Below are positions 1 through 7,855 of a stretch of DNA of 64,000 bases, piece by piece. Every line of letters begins with the position of its first letter. The first letter of the stretch is position 1. The stretch is taken from positions 1-64,000 of the forward strand of contig NZ_SWJZ01000030.1 of the NCBI RefSeq assembly GCF_005144475.1, read 5' to 3'. The notes under the pieces are model-generated. The model saw only the letters and a program-made list of their open reading frames with translations, searched no databases and was not told where the DNA came from. This stretch comes from Rhodobacter capsulatus. GTDB lineage: Bacteria > Pseudomonadota > Alphaproteobacteria > Rhodobacterales > Rhodobacteraceae. The translations under genes were made by a program, and so were the position numbers.

Positions 1-364
1 AAACAGTAAGGGTGTCATTTGGATCGATGATCGCCTTCCCGACTTGGAGCGTATCGTCGAGAAAACAGAGCGCTTCGACCTAATCCTTTGTTCCGCAGTG
101 CTGATGTTGGTTGAGCCCATGGACTTGAAAAAAAGCCTCACGACGTTCGCCCAAGTGCTAGTCCCTGCAGGCAAACTTGCGATCAATCTGCGAACACCGA
201 TGCCAGATGAGCCGCCCGGCATTTTCTTCGATCATGCCGACCACGACGTATTAGCCGCAGCTGATGCTGCAGGGTTCAGATGTTTGCACCGTTTTGAGGC
301 CAAGGATGCTCTTGGACGTAGCGGTTACGATTGGCGCGGTTTTGTTTTTGAACGTTCCAATTGA
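1..364 (+). CDS. C-terminal part of a class I SAM-dependent methyltransferase (cut by window start)
   Basis: The frame is open to the left edge (from base 2), so about 120 C-terminal residues are present and the N-terminal SAM-binding glycine loop lies outside. The segment FDLILCSAVLMLV followed by LVPAGKLAINL looks like motifs II and III of the Rossmann-fold methyltransferases (strand 4 with an acidic residue, then the post-GG strand). The substrate cannot be told. No gene follows closely on the same strand except the HNH gene about 100 bases downstream. The family-level call is reasonable; anything narrower is not supported. Confidence 0.55.
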   Translation, partial: NSKGVIWIDDRLPDLERIVEKTERFDLILCSAVLMLVEPMDLKKSLTTFAQVLVPAGKLAINLRTPMPDEPPGIFFDHADHDVLAAADAAGFRCLHRFEAKDALGRSGYDWRGFVFERSN

Positions 365-463
365 TCCCATATCTTGTGCAATGCGCTGATATCATGTGAA
401 AATATCTTCGCTAGCGATGGATGCTTTTCTAGATAGACAGCGAAGCACTTCCTTGGAGTTCTA

Positions 464-847
464 ATGACTTCGATTTCTTCGACGCCTTGCCCCAGGATAC
501 TGCCGGACGGTTCCGTATGTGGCTCTCTCGAACGACGCCCACGCGGCAATTGCGCTGCTTGTCATCGGCGGGCAGCAGCGGCCTACAGGAAGCGCAAAGC
601 CGAAGCGCCCGGATCCCATACCGAAGCTGAGTGGCTTTCCCTTGCCGCAACCTTCACACATTGTCCCGGCTGCAATCGGCCTTGGGACGAAGTCGAACGC
701 CCGAATGGTCAGCGCAACCCATTCACAAAAGGGCATATAATTGCCCTGACAGAAGGTGGATCGGACTGCATTGCAAATCTTCGCCCCGAGTGCGCGCGGT
801 GCAATTACGGTGGAGCAGGAGTCGGGTTCTCGGCACGCAGGAAGTGA
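464..847 (+). CDS. HNH-type nuclease-like zinc protein
   Basis: 127 residues. The C-terminal half has the layout of an HNH endonuclease: CPGCNRPW (about residue 67), then KGHIIALTEGGSD with the His pair region, then an Asn-Leu and CARCN, so that two CxxC pairs can hold the structural zinc. The N-terminal half adds two more Cys pairs (CPRILPDGSVC and CAAC) and a basic stretch. The ATG is preceded by GGAG at about 8 bases. HNH proteins of this size are common on plasmids and phages as homing or packaging nucleases; which role applies here cannot be told. It stands alone, followed by the hairpin at 948-971. Confidence 0.6.
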   Translation: MTSISSTPCPRILPDGSVCGSLERRPRGNCAACHRRAAAAYRKRKAEAPGSHTEAEWLSLAATFTHCPGCNRPWDEVERPNGQRNPFTKGHIIALTEGGSDCIANLRPECARCNYGGAGVGFSARRK

Positions 848-947
848 GACTTTTGTGGCCGCCGTGAGTTCGGTGCCTGCTCAACGTATCGCTGCTTTTT
901 GGGCGAACCGCGAACACTGCATAGTCCTCTTCGGTCGAAATGACATC

Positions 948-971
948 GGCCCCGGTCTTTCGACCGGGGCC
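948..971. terminator. Perfect hairpin, likely bidirectional terminator
   Basis: A 10-bp perfect stem (GGCCCCGGTC / GACCGGGGCC) with a 4-base loop lies between the HNH gene (plus) and the DUF736 gene (minus, stop at 987). On the plus strand it is followed by TTTGCTTTT, so it should stop HNH transcription. It also lies just past the DUF736 stop. The identical hairpin recurs at 9564-9587 beside the second DUF736 copy. Confidence 0.6.
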
Positions 972-986
972 TTTGCTTTTGCACGA

Positions 987-1310
987 TCAGTCTCCGCGGC
1001 GGGTGTTGGGGCGGGACCAGATGAGGCTCGAGCCCTCACCGTCTTCGTCATCGAAGAGGTTGGCGTAGATCGGGGCGGCGAAGCTCGGATCGTCCAGCTT
1101 CAGGCCCAGGTATTCGCGGCCCTCGTTCGATTTCTTCGTCCAGGCGGCGCCGATCTCGGCGCGGCCGACCAGGACCCGGTGGGACGGAGCGTTCTCGCCC
1201 GAGGCCCTCAGGTCGGGGACGAGGCGCACGCCCTTGGCCTGCAGGCTGAGGGTGAAGATTTCGCCGGTGTATTCGCTGCCGGTCTTCTTGAAGGTACCGA
1301 TGGTCGCCAT
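987..1310 (-). CDS. DUF736 family protein, copy 1
   Basis: 107 residues starting MATIGTFKK, the hallmark start of DUF736, a small protein family very common on alphaproteobacterial plasmids and integrative elements; its function is not known. The start chosen (base 1310) has GGAGAAAGAAC just upstream; reading further upstream in the same frame gives low-quality, basic sequence. The protein differs from copy 2 (9603-9926) at only two positions (Ser/Thr near residue 12 and Ser/His near residue 96), so the two genes are a recent duplication or are kept alike by gene conversion. A long conserved untranslated leader lies upstream. Confidence 0.85.
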   Translation of the reverse strand: MATIGTFKKTGSEYTGEIFTLSLQAKGVRLVPDLRASGENAPSHRVLVGRAEIGAAWTKKSNEGREYLGLKLDDPSFAAPIYANLFDDEDGEGSSLIWSRPNTRRGD

Positions 1311-2084
1311 GTTCTTTCTCCGTTTTGCTCTGTTTCGGGCCCGCGTCCTTGCGGCCTCGATGGCGATCGACAGCCCGAAGGCGACCGGTGGCGCACCCCC
1401 CTCGCGGGGGCCAGACAGCACAGGAGGAACTTTCTTGTCCCGCGAGGAATGACGGCTCTGCCGGCAGGGGAAGAAAGTTGTGACGACGCTGTTGCGCCGA
1501 AGCGGTCGAGGCGAAGACGACCTTTGGGCAGATCAGCCCATCAACAGAGGCCGTTGGACGCGGGCTGGGACAGACAATCCACGGAGATCAAGGCGACCCT
1601 GAAGGACCATCAGGTAAGACAAGACAGGCACCACCGGCGATAAAACCACCTCAGCGACCAGTCAGGCCAGCTTGCACCTCCCCCTGACCTGCGGCCTCGC
1701 GGCGCCCGCCACTCCACTTGGTTCAGGTCAGCCAGAAAGATGGAAGACAAAGGACGATTTTCGAACGAGGGCAGCGATTGGGCCAAGATGCTGGTCGATC
1801 TTGGCTGAGACTCCATCATAACCCGCACAACTCGATGATGATCTGACGGTGAGGCCCTTGCCCTCGCTCACCGCCCCAATACCTGCCGCAACAATGATCA
1901 CTTGGCAAAGTCCTGTCGAAACCCGGGGCCATCCAGCCGCTGAAATCCTCACGCAGCAGCGGTCGACGAACGGCGAATGCCGTCCGTGCCAAACTAGGCC
2001 AGCCAAATGCAAACACCCCCCGACGAAACCGCAGGAGGGTGCTAAAGGGTCAGGAATTTCCAGTCGGCTTGCGGGGTGCCCGCG
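1311..2084. repeat. Gene-poor leader cassette, copy 1 (structured, repeated at 9927 and partly at 16866)
   Basis: No convincing conventional gene in about 770 bases. The stretch 1311-1760 is closely repeated at 9927-10425 (copy 2), and 1625-1940 is repeated at 16866-17182 (copy 3). Within it are a GC hairpin near 1396-1411, an inverted repeat AACTTTCTT (1428-1436) / AAGAAAGTT (1471-1479) that encloses smaller hairpins, and a 22-codon open frame at 1740-1808 starting MEDKG whose counterpart in copy 3 has the same length. All copies lie upstream of minus-strand genes, which suggests a shared regulatory leader, but a non-coding RNA or recombination site is also possible. Confidence 0.5.
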
Positions 2085-2507
2085 TCAGTCGATCGCCTTA
2101 AAGATCTCGCCTGCCTCGGGATGGTCGCCCGCGAACTCGTAGAGCCGCATGTAGGCTTCGGACAGTTGGTCGGCCTCATATCGGAACGAGAGATGGGATA
2201 GCGCGAAGAGGGTGGCGATGATCCCCGCGGCCTCGGCCGAAAGCTCGCCCATGTAGCCGTTCGTCTCGCAGTAGATGCGGAACCGATTGTCGGCGTCGGG
2301 CGAAAGGAACAAGGGCTGCCCACCTCGCTCGTGGAAACTCCAGAGCCCGCCATTGTAATCGTCGGGGGCCAGCCAGGACATGAACTGATAGACGGCCCGC
2401 TCGCCGATCAGCATCAGGGCGGGGCTAAAGAGCGCGGGCAAGAACGCCATCCGGCGCGCCTCGGGTACGAGGGTGGCAGGTTTCAGGGCGGTTGCAGCTT
2501 CGGTCAT
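2085..2507 (-). CDS. klcA: Antirestriction protein, ArdB/KlcA family
   Basis: 140 residues, the usual length for KlcA/ArdB. Family signatures are visible: a hydrophobic FMSWLAP helix, YNGGLWSFHE, then NGYMGELSAEAAGI and LFALSHLSFR. Such proteins inhibit type I restriction enzymes without DNA mimicry by charge alone and help incoming plasmids survive. Start at 2507 is set by GGAGGATTT eight bases upstream. The leader carries a GAGAGAG element (2552-2558) shared with other minus-strand genes of this plasmid, and the gene is divergent from the SOS-controlled gene at 2674. Confidence 0.85.
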   Translation of the reverse strand: MTEAATALKPATLVPEARRMAFLPALFSPALMLIGERAVYQFMSWLAPDDYNGGLWSFHERGGQPLFLSPDADNRFRIYCETNGYMGELSAEAAGIIATLFALSHLSFRYEADQLSEAYMRLYEFAGDHPEAGEIFKAID

Positions 2508-2615
2508 TTGGAAATCCTCCGAATCAGGGGGTGAATTGCGCGCCCCGGCGGCTCTCTCGACCCACCCGAACACGCCGATTTCCGGCCCAACTCTCCCTCT
2601 CCTGCGGTCGGGGAG

Positions 2616-2644
2616 TTGATTTTGTTCTCTATATGTTCTATATT
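2616..2644 (+). promoter_or_regulatory. Promoter with alphaproteobacterial LexA (SOS) box
   Basis: TTGATT (2616-2621) and TATATT (2639-2644) are separated by exactly 17 bases, a good sigma-70 type promoter. Between them is GTTC-N7-GTTC (2624-2638), the direct-repeat LexA operator known from Alphaproteobacteria. Transcription would start near 2651, 23 bases before the ATG at 2674. A repressor at this position would block RNA polymerase, so induction on DNA damage is expected. Confidence 0.75.
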
Positions 2645-2673
2645 GGAGAGACGATCCACATGGGAGATCCATC

Positions 2674-2964
2674 ATGGACGCTGCCACGTTTGCTTTGCCC
2701 GCCACTGAACGCCAGATCGCCTATGCGCGGTCTCTGGCGCTCCGCAACCAGAGCCTGTTGCCTTGGGAAGTTCAGCAAGACCGCCGCTCGCTCAGCGCCT
2801 GGATTGAGTCGCAGGCGAAGTTGAAGCCTGCGGACACCAGCCATCCAACCTCCAAGCAGGTCGCCTTTGCCGAACGGCTTGCGCGGATCAAACGCCGCGC
2901 CGTGCCGGACGAATGCTTTCGGGACCGGCAGTTGCTGTCGCGCTGGATCGACAGCAACCGCTGA
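2674..2964 (+). CDS. Small protein of two tandem repeats, probably SOS-induced
   Basis: 96 residues built from two copies of one unit of about 38 residues. Each unit reads T-x-(R/K)-Q-(I/V)-A-(Y/F)-A-x2-LA, then a Pro-x-(E/D) turn, then DR-x2-LS-x-WI-(E/D)-S; unit 1 spans about residues 9-47 and unit 2 about 58-96. Similar short Q-x2-A units are found at the ends of some DNA-processing proteins, so nucleic-acid or protein binding is possible, but no function is known to me. GGGAGA precedes the ATG by 6 bases. The LexA box in its promoter and its place opposite the antirestriction gene point to a role on DNA damage or plasmid entry (inference). Confidence 0.65.
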   Translation: MDAATFALPATERQIAYARSLALRNQSLLPWEVQQDRRSLSAWIESQAKLKPADTSHPTSKQVAFAERLARIKRRAVPDECFRDRQLLSRWIDSNR

Positions 2965-3009
2965 GGGACAACCGGGGCCCGGGACGGGAATGGACGGATT
3001 TCGGGGCAG

Positions 3010-3654
3010 CTATCCGAACCGCCGCCCTTCCTCCGTGAAGGTATAGCCATTGGCGATCAGCGTCTCGTCCACGGCCTCGTCCGATGTCAGGTAGTCGTAT
3101 TCCTGCTCAAGCTGGCGATATAGCCAATTGGCGAGGTCGCGCAGCGCATCGGTGACAATGGACGCGGCATCGCCGATGCCCTCGACCGCGGCCGCACTGT
3201 CCCGGGACACAGAGACCGCCATGGTGAAGGCATGGTAGTAGTTGCCGCGATGCGTGACCTCGGCGCGCAGCTGGTATAAATTCCGCTGCTGCGCCGCCTG
3301 CAAGGTCTCCGCGATCCGGTGCAGGGTCTTGTCCTTCGGCGCATAAGCGCGAAGTCCGGCTGCGGCGGATTTTCGGTAAGAATAGACGCCCTCCCAAGCC
3401 GCACCATCGCCTTGCGACCAGAAGCCGCTGAACCAGATGCAGGGATCCTCGCGGGTGCGACCGCCGATAAGGCGAGTGGCCCGGGTCTTCAGGCGGATGC
3501 CGAGGATTTCCGCGATGCGCTGGAAGTCCTCGTAGACAGCATCATACCAGTCATGGTCAAAACCGCCCTCGCGATACCAGGCGCGGGCTCTGTCCTTGGC
3601 GCCGTCGGGAAGTTCATTGAGGCGATAGACAGTCGTTGAGATCACTTCGGGCAT
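3010..3654 (-). CDS. Conserved plasmid protein of unknown function
   Basis: 214 residues, soluble, no signal or membrane segment. It contains CIWFSGFWSQGDGAAWEG near residue 78, a signature I associate with a family of plasmid and phage proteins sometimes labelled as antitoxin of a toxin-antitoxin stability system; that label is weakly founded. The start at 3654 (MPEVIS) has GAGGG about 10 bases upstream; an ATG seven codons earlier is possible. It is followed on the same strand, with a 66-base gap, after the gene ending at 3721. No function assigned. Confidence 0.65.
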   Translation of the reverse strand: MPEVISTTVYRLNELPDGAKDRARAWYREGGFDHDWYDAVYEDFQRIAEILGIRLKTRATRLIGGRTREDPCIWFSGFWSQGDGAAWEGVYSYRKSAAAGLRAYAPKDKTLHRIAETLQAAQQRNLYQLRAEVTHRGNYYHAFTMAVSVSRDSAAAVEGIGDAASIVTDALRDLANWLYRQLEQEYDYLTSDEAVDETLIANGYTFTEEGRRFG

Positions 3655-3720
3655 CAGCGGGTCCCTCTGTTGCATGGCCCAGCAGAATGGCGGGGGGTGG
3701 GTTTCCGGAAGGGGCGAAGA

Positions 3721-4284
3721 TCAGGCCACCAGGGCGTGATCGACTGCAGCGGCTGCAAGGTCGCGCCAGAACGGCTCGACCAGTCGGCCTTCCAGCGAGC
3801 GGGCGCGGGTGAGGAGCGCAGCAGCCGACGCGGGATCGTCGACGTCGGTCGCCGCGCGGGCCTCGGCTCGAAGCCCGCAGGCGTCGGTCACCACGCGCCG
3901 CGCCTCGGCATCGCTGTCGACCGGAGCGCACCAGCTGATCAGGCCTGCCTGCACGTCACCTGCCAGCACCAGGCAGTGGTCGGCATCGAGAATGGTGATG
4001 AACTGCGGCGCCAGACGCAGGGCCGGATCGCTGCCTGCGGCGATCAGACCGGAAGTTAGTGCGGTGCGAGCTACGATCATGGCAACCGCGAGGTCACCGC
4101 AGGTGCCGAGATCGACTTCGCGCTCGAAGCACAGCTGATCGAGCGCCGGATCGTCCCAATGCGCTCGACATTGGCAGCTGACCCGCAGGGGCAAGCGGTC
4201 CGCAAGGCGCAGATGGGCAAGAACCCCGCCGATCAAGTTGTCGCCGGGACCACGGAAGGCGGTTTGGGAGATAGGTGCAGTCAT
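3721..4284 (-). CDS. Hypothetical plasmid protein
   Basis: 187 residues, starting MTAPISQ. No recognised motif. It is rich in Ala and Asp with two Cys near the middle (SCQCRAHW) and one FITILDADHCLVLAG segment that looks like a beta-hairpin core. The start is supported by a CGGAG ribosome site and by the GAGAGAG leader element (4315-4321) that this gene shares with klcA, the DUF6878, ParB-like and DUF932 genes. The plus-strand frame across 4275-5450 is antisense to this and the next gene and is not considered coding. Confidence 0.55.
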   Translation of the reverse strand: MTAPISQTAFRGPGDNLIGGVLAHLRLADRLPLRVSCQCRAHWDDPALDQLCFEREVDLGTCGDLAVAMIVARTALTSGLIAAGSDPALRLAPQFITILDADHCLVLAGDVQAGLISWCAPVDSDAEARRVVTDACGLRAEARAATDVDDPASAAALLTRARSLEGRLVEPFWRDLAAAAVDHALVA

Positions 4285-4409
4285 CGGGATCACTCCGCAA
4301 CGGGCGGCAGGAGACTCTCTCCCACCCTGAAACCCGTCACGGAACCACCCGCCCATCTCTCCCTCTGGCGAGTGCCCGACCGAGAAGCCATGCACCCGCC
4401 ACTTGGGGA

Positions 4410-5288
4410 TCAGCCGCCTGCCCTGCCCCGCCAACCAATAAAACTCGACGGTCCGTCACAGACGGCGTGCCGTGCTTCATCGATGACGAAACCGAAGGCG
4501 CCAACTTTGTAGTCCCCAGAGGGGACAAGGAAGCGGCGCTCTTCAGATTGTGGATCGCGCCGCCCGCCGCACGTGGCGATCACCTCGGTGAAACCGCGAT
4601 GCTGGTCGGAATAGATCGCCGAGATCACGACCCAGTCTTTCGCGTGATCGCGGGCAAAGGCTTCGCCATCACGCGTGCGGGATTCACCAGGACGCAGCGC
4701 CCGGCCCTTGATCGCCTCCCAGGCATCTGGCCAGTTGTGGCGCAGGGTCTCTTCGGCTTGGCGCCGTTCAAGCCCCGTGAAGAGATCCGGCCAAGCGGTC
4801 GCTACAGCGGCCCACGCGGCATCTTCCTCGTACCAGCCACCAGCGTCGCGCAGCAGGCGATGGACTTGAGCATTGCGGTCCGCGGACAGGTGGAACCCAC
4901 CATGACCGGAGGTCGAGTGGAAGACCACGCCTTCGCTGTAGCGGACCGCGCCCTGCGATGGTCCCCAGGGCGTGTTGGCATTGGCGCGGAACTCCTGCCG
5001 ACCGAGGGTGGCCTTCTCGCCTTGATGCTCGGCCTGTTCCTGAACGAGGGCGCGGAAAGCAGCCTCGTCAGCAACATCGCCGCCATGGCCGTAGAAGTCG
5101 GACCGCTTCCAGTCCGACAGGGGTTTGGAGAGACGCCAAATGCTGCCGAGGAAATGTCGGCCATCAGCTTTGGGGAGCATGGCATAGGCGGCATCGCCGA
5201 CCCGGGCGACGATCAGGCCCTCGGCACTGCGGCCGAATTCCGGGATGGGGAAAGAGGCGGGCGCGCAAGTCGGAACAACTGTGTTCAT
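4410..5288 (-). CDS. DUF7007-like plasmid protein
   Basis: 292 residues. Recognisable pieces are NTPWGPSQGAVRYSEGVVFHSTSGHGGF in the middle (given here in parts: a WGPSQ turn, then HSTSGHGGFHLS) followed by GGWYEEDAAWAAV, the layout of the DUF7007 family found on alphaproteobacterial plasmids. The tail (DWVVISAIYSDQHRGF) is a second conserved patch. Function unknown. The start at 5288 (MNTVVP) overlaps the stop of the upstream gene in an ATGA arrangement, so the two are translationally coupled. Confidence 0.65.
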   Translation of the reverse strand: MNTVVPTCAPASFPIPEFGRSAEGLIVARVGDAAYAMLPKADGRHFLGSIWRLSKPLSDWKRSDFYGHGGDVADEAAFRALVQEQAEHQGEKATLGRQEFRANANTPWGPSQGAVRYSEGVVFHSTSGHGGFHLSADRNAQVHRLLRDAGGWYEEDAAWAAVATAWPDLFTGLERRQAEETLRHNWPDAWEAIKGRALRPGESRTRDGEAFARDHAKDWVVISAIYSDQHRGFTEVIATCGGRRDPQSEERRFLVPSGDYKVGAFGFVIDEARHAVCDGPSSFIGWRGRAGG

Positions 5289-5722
5289 GCGACGAGCGCC
5301 TCCACCGCTTCGATGTCTTCGCCGTTCAGCGCAGCAGTCAGCCATTCATGGGTGCTGATCCAGCCAATACTTTTGCGCGCACCGAGGTCAATGACATGGG
5401 CGCCGCCGCCGAACGCCTCCAGTCGGGGCCGGGAACAGGTGTTGGCATAGTCAAAACCCCAGAGGCCGGTGAGATCGAGGTCTTCCGCGAGGCGCAGCAC
5501 GAAGCGGATGACGCCTTCGACGTCGCCCTCCCCATCGTCATGGAACCAGAGCACCGAACTGCCCGGGCCATCCTGCAGCGCCAGCGCAAAGCCCGAGAAT
5601 TCCGGATCGTCCGAGGCTTCGTCTTCCTTGCGCAAGCGCAGGAAGAGATCGAGCGCCGCGATCGCCTTGTTGGCCGTGCCCACGTCCAGGACGCAGGAGA
5701 ATTGGGTGAAATAGTCAGCCAC
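5285..5722 (-). CDS. Hypothetical plasmid protein, GTG start
   Basis: 145 residues, acidic, no transmembrane segment. The start codon is GTG (5722-5720) with AGGAG nine bases before it. The stop overlaps the next gene (5288) as ATGA, and its own start lies inside the end of the gene at 5715-5999 by 8 bases, so three genes are packed as one unit. Segments SGFALALQDGPGSSVLWFHDD and GEGDVEGVIRFVL suggest an alpha/beta fold; no family recognised. Confidence 0.6.
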   Translation of the reverse strand: MADYFTQFSCVLDVGTANKAIAALDLFLRLRKEDEASDDPEFSGFALALQDGPGSSVLWFHDDGEGDVEGVIRFVLRLAEDLDLTGLWGFDYANTCSRPRLEAFGGGAHVIDLGARKSIGWISTHEWLTAALNGEDIEAVEALVA

Positions 5723-5999
5723 GATGGGCTCCTTCTAGAATGAGAAACCCGGGCCACACGGCCGGGTCAGGTTGGGTGGCGATTGGGGGAAGATCAGCCC
5801 GCTTCTGCGGGCTGGGGGATTTTGGCGGCGCCTGCGCCGCGGCATGGGCCTGCAAGAGGTCGCGGTAATAGCGCTTGCGCGCCTCGCGCCAACTGCGGAC
5901 CGCGAGCGTGTCGGGATGCAGCCGGCGGATCGCCGTGCGGACGACCGTGAGGGGAGAGGCTTCGGGTGGAAGACCGAGGTTCTGATATACCCGGCTCAT
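5715..5999 (-). CDS. Small hypothetical protein
   Basis: 94 residues starting MSRVYQNLGL. The ATG comes one base after the TGA of the DUF6915 gene, and its end overlaps the next start, so it sits in a tightly coupled run, which is the main reason to accept it. The N-terminal two-thirds (RTAIRRLHPDTLAVRSWREARKRYY in outline: R-x2-IRRLHPDT then REARKRYYRDLL) is basic and helical; the C-terminal third is Pro-rich. Function unknown. Confidence 0.5.
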   Translation of the reverse strand: MSRVYQNLGLPPEASPLTVVRTAIRRLHPDTLAVRSWREARKRYYRDLLQAHAAAQAPPKSPSPQKRADLPPIATQPDPAVWPGFLILEGAHRG

Positions 6000-6000
6000 G

Positions 6001-6378
6001 TCAGCTGACCTCCCGCACGGGGCTCGCCAGATACGGATCGACCTCGGCTTCGATCTTCTGGGTGCGGCCCATCCAGGGCTCGGCCCGGATCGACCGCGCC
6101 CAATCGGCAAAGCTGGGGATGAAACCCAGATCCTCGCGGACATGCTGCTCGCCGACCCAGCGGGTCGGGATCACCCGGCCCGACAACAGAGTGAGGGTTT
6201 TCCCATGGATCTGCTCCAGCAGGAAAATCCCCTCGGCATGATGACGGAGGGCGCGATGCCTAAAGTCCGCCAGGATGAGCTTCGAGGCATCGAAGAATTC
6301 ATGGCAGGCGAGATAGTCCTCGACCGTCCCGCCCCATTTCTTCACTGAAGACAGCGCGTGGTGATAAGGATGTGCCAT
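6001..6378 (-). CDS. DUF6915 family protein
   Basis: 125 residues. The family signature is clear: MAHPYHHALSS at the start, KKWGG, DFRHRALRHHAEGIFLLE, then PTRWVGEQHVREDLG and IPSFADWAR. It is rich in His (HPYHH, HRALRHH), so metal binding is conceivable, but no function is known. Stop TGA is followed after one base by the next ATG. It lies 9 bases after the DUF6878 gene, as is usual for this plasmid gene pair. Confidence 0.75.
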   Translation of the reverse strand: MAHPYHHALSSVKKWGGTVEDYLACHEFFDASKLILADFRHRALRHHAEGIFLLEQIHGKTLTLLSGRVIPTRWVGEQHVREDLGFIPSFADWARSIRAEPWMGRTQKIEAEVDPYLASPVREVS

Positions 6379-6387
6379 CGCCGCCCC

Positions 6388-6882
6388 TCAGAAATCATGG
6401 GTGAAGAGTTCGGACGAGGTGAACCGCTCGTTGAACTCGAGATGGATGGTCCGGGCGCGGGCATCGATACAGAATTCGCCATAGGCGCCGTCATTGTCCT
6501 GCCAGCCGGAATGGGTATCGGAGAGGAGGTCGTAGACAAGCTCTTCGACGGCGCTTTCGAGGCGCAGAATGCGCTCGGTGGGTGCCCCGCTCTGCCAGTC
6601 GATGCCAGCAAAGGTGATCTGAGCGGCGGGCAGCGTGACGCTCTGATCGGCATCATTTTGGGCCTCGATGCTTTCGATCTGCCCGCTGTCGCCCGAGCCG
6701 TCGAAGCTGACCAGGACATGGGCGATGCCAACATGGCGCAGCCCATCGAACAGCACCTCCTTGTTTCGGGCGTGAAGCGCCGCCTCGGCAGCGTCACGCT
6801 CGGCCTGCTCGGCCAGAATGCGGGACAGTTCGGACGAGAGTTCAGGGGTCGGCGCAGCGCGGCCGGGAAGATGGATGGTCAT
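6388..6882 (-). CDS. DUF6878 family protein
   Basis: 164 residues. The signature is HSGWQDNDGAYGEFCID followed by RTIHLEFNERFTSSELFTHDF at the C terminus, which matches the DUF6878 family of alphaproteobacterial plasmids; function unknown. The N terminus has a coiled-coil-prone stretch (residues about 15-40). The start at 6882 is preceded by CCGGAGATCC and, further up, by the GAGAGAG leader element at 6928-6934. First gene of a minus-strand run that continues to 4410 or beyond. Confidence 0.75.
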   Translation of the reverse strand: MTIHLPGRAAPTPELSSELSRILAEQAERDAAEAALHARNKEVLFDGLRHVGIAHVLVSFDGSGDSGQIESIEAQNDADQSVTLPAAQITFAGIDWQSGAPTERILRLESAVEELVYDLLSDTHSGWQDNDGAYGEFCIDARARTIHLEFNERFTSSELFTHDF

Positions 6883-7067
6883 TTCAGGATCTCCGGGGAG
6901 AGCGGGTTACAGGTGAGCACGCCGCCGCTCTCTCTGTCTCAGCGGGCTCGCCCTGCCCGCTCCCTCCTCGACCTCTCCCTTGCCGAACCCTTAGGTTCGG
7001 TTCCGTGTCCCCGGACGGGCGCGCTGGTAAGCGCTCCCGGATTGGGGGGGTGAGGCGCTTGCGCGCC

Positions 7068-7232
7068 TCACTGCCAGGGGTCGATTTCCAGGGCGACGAG
7101 GGCTTCGTCGCCATCGTATTCATCGGACGGCATCGCTGCGTGGGTGCCGTCCCCGGCCTGGAACACGACGATCGAGACCATGAGCGTGGCAGCGAGAGAG
7201 GCGGCGAAAGCGGTGGCATCCTTGTAGGACAT
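7068..7232 (-). CDS. Small single-span membrane protein
   Basis: 54 residues starting MSYKDATAFAAS. Residues about 10-25 (SLAATLMVSIVVFQAG) form one hydrophobic segment, followed by an acidic tail. A strong AGGAG lies about 10 bases before the ATG, which is why this short frame is accepted. No family recognised. About 185 bases separate it from the DUF6878 gene; the intervening DNA holds the conserved leader of that gene. Confidence 0.45.
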   Translation of the reverse strand: MSYKDATAFAASLAATLMVSIVVFQAGDGTHAAMPSDEYDGDEALVALEIDPWQ

Positions 7233-7819
7233 GGGGTTGGCTCCTGTCTTCTTGGGGGCGGAGGACCATCCCCCGCGCGACAGGCGCCCGAAGTGTTTGA
7301 CCGGATCTGCAATCACCCTCGTGCGTTCGGCTCGTCCGAATCCGCGAGGGCGGCACGCTCGCGTAGCCGACCCCTCTGGGGTTGAGTGTCAAAGAGACGG
7401 ATCAGACCAAGGACAGCGAATGGAAGCGGGGGATGGGGTTTTGACCCTGGACAGGCGCCCTGCCCCTTCACGGGATGCCAACCGCTCGCCAGCCGTGCCG
7501 CCAAGTTGGTCCCAATTGATCGTCGTGTTCCAGACCGGGGTCTCACGAATTCCAATGCTGCCCATGTATATGAGGCGGGCCACGCGCCCGACCCGACCTC
7601 TGGCACGAGGCCGCAACGCGCCGATCCTCACACCATCGGCGTTCTTCCGGCTGGATCAGCCGTCGCACTAGGGATCGTTGCCCGAATGGGGGGAGACTGC
7701 CCAGCAGGCTCCAGTCGGACGACCAGAGCCCGGTCCCGGCTCTGCCGGGGTGTGCCATCGTCTTCCTTGCCGAAGTTCTGCAGTCGATCAATGCGAAACC
7801 TATCTTGAAATCTCCACAC
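7233..7819. other. Gene-free stretch
   Basis: Several overlapping open frames exist on both strands here, as expected for high GC, but none has a ribosome site, family motif or gene-like composition. Nothing recognisable is seen until the promoter and operator of the AbiE pair at 7820. Confidence 0.4.
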
Positions 7820-7853
7820 TTGATTGTCAGAAAAACATAGCCTATTTTCTGAC
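7820..7853 (+). promoter_or_regulatory. Promoter and inverted-repeat operator of the AbiE pair, probably leaderless
   Basis: TTGATT (7820-7825) and TATTTT (7843-7848) are 17 bases apart. A perfect 9-bp inverted repeat, GTCAGAAAA (7826-7834) and TTTTCTGAC (7845-7853), fills the spacer and overlaps the -10. The predicted start of transcription falls on or next to the A of the ATG at 7856, so the message would lack a leader. AbiEi antitoxins are known to repress their own promoter through inverted repeats, which fits. Confidence 0.65.
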
Positions 7854-7855
7854 GC

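Noticed and set aside
756-1643. 295-codon plus-strand frame across DUF736 copy 1, with a similar end in copy 2
   Set aside because: Most of it is antisense to DUF736. The last 75 codons are open in both copies, but another frame is nearly open as well, so conservation is at the DNA level and not evidence for a protein.
4275-5450. 391-codon open frame on the plus strand
   Set aside because: It is opposite the DUF7007-like gene and its neighbours, has no ribosome site and reads as low-complexity Arg/Ala/Gly-rich sequence.
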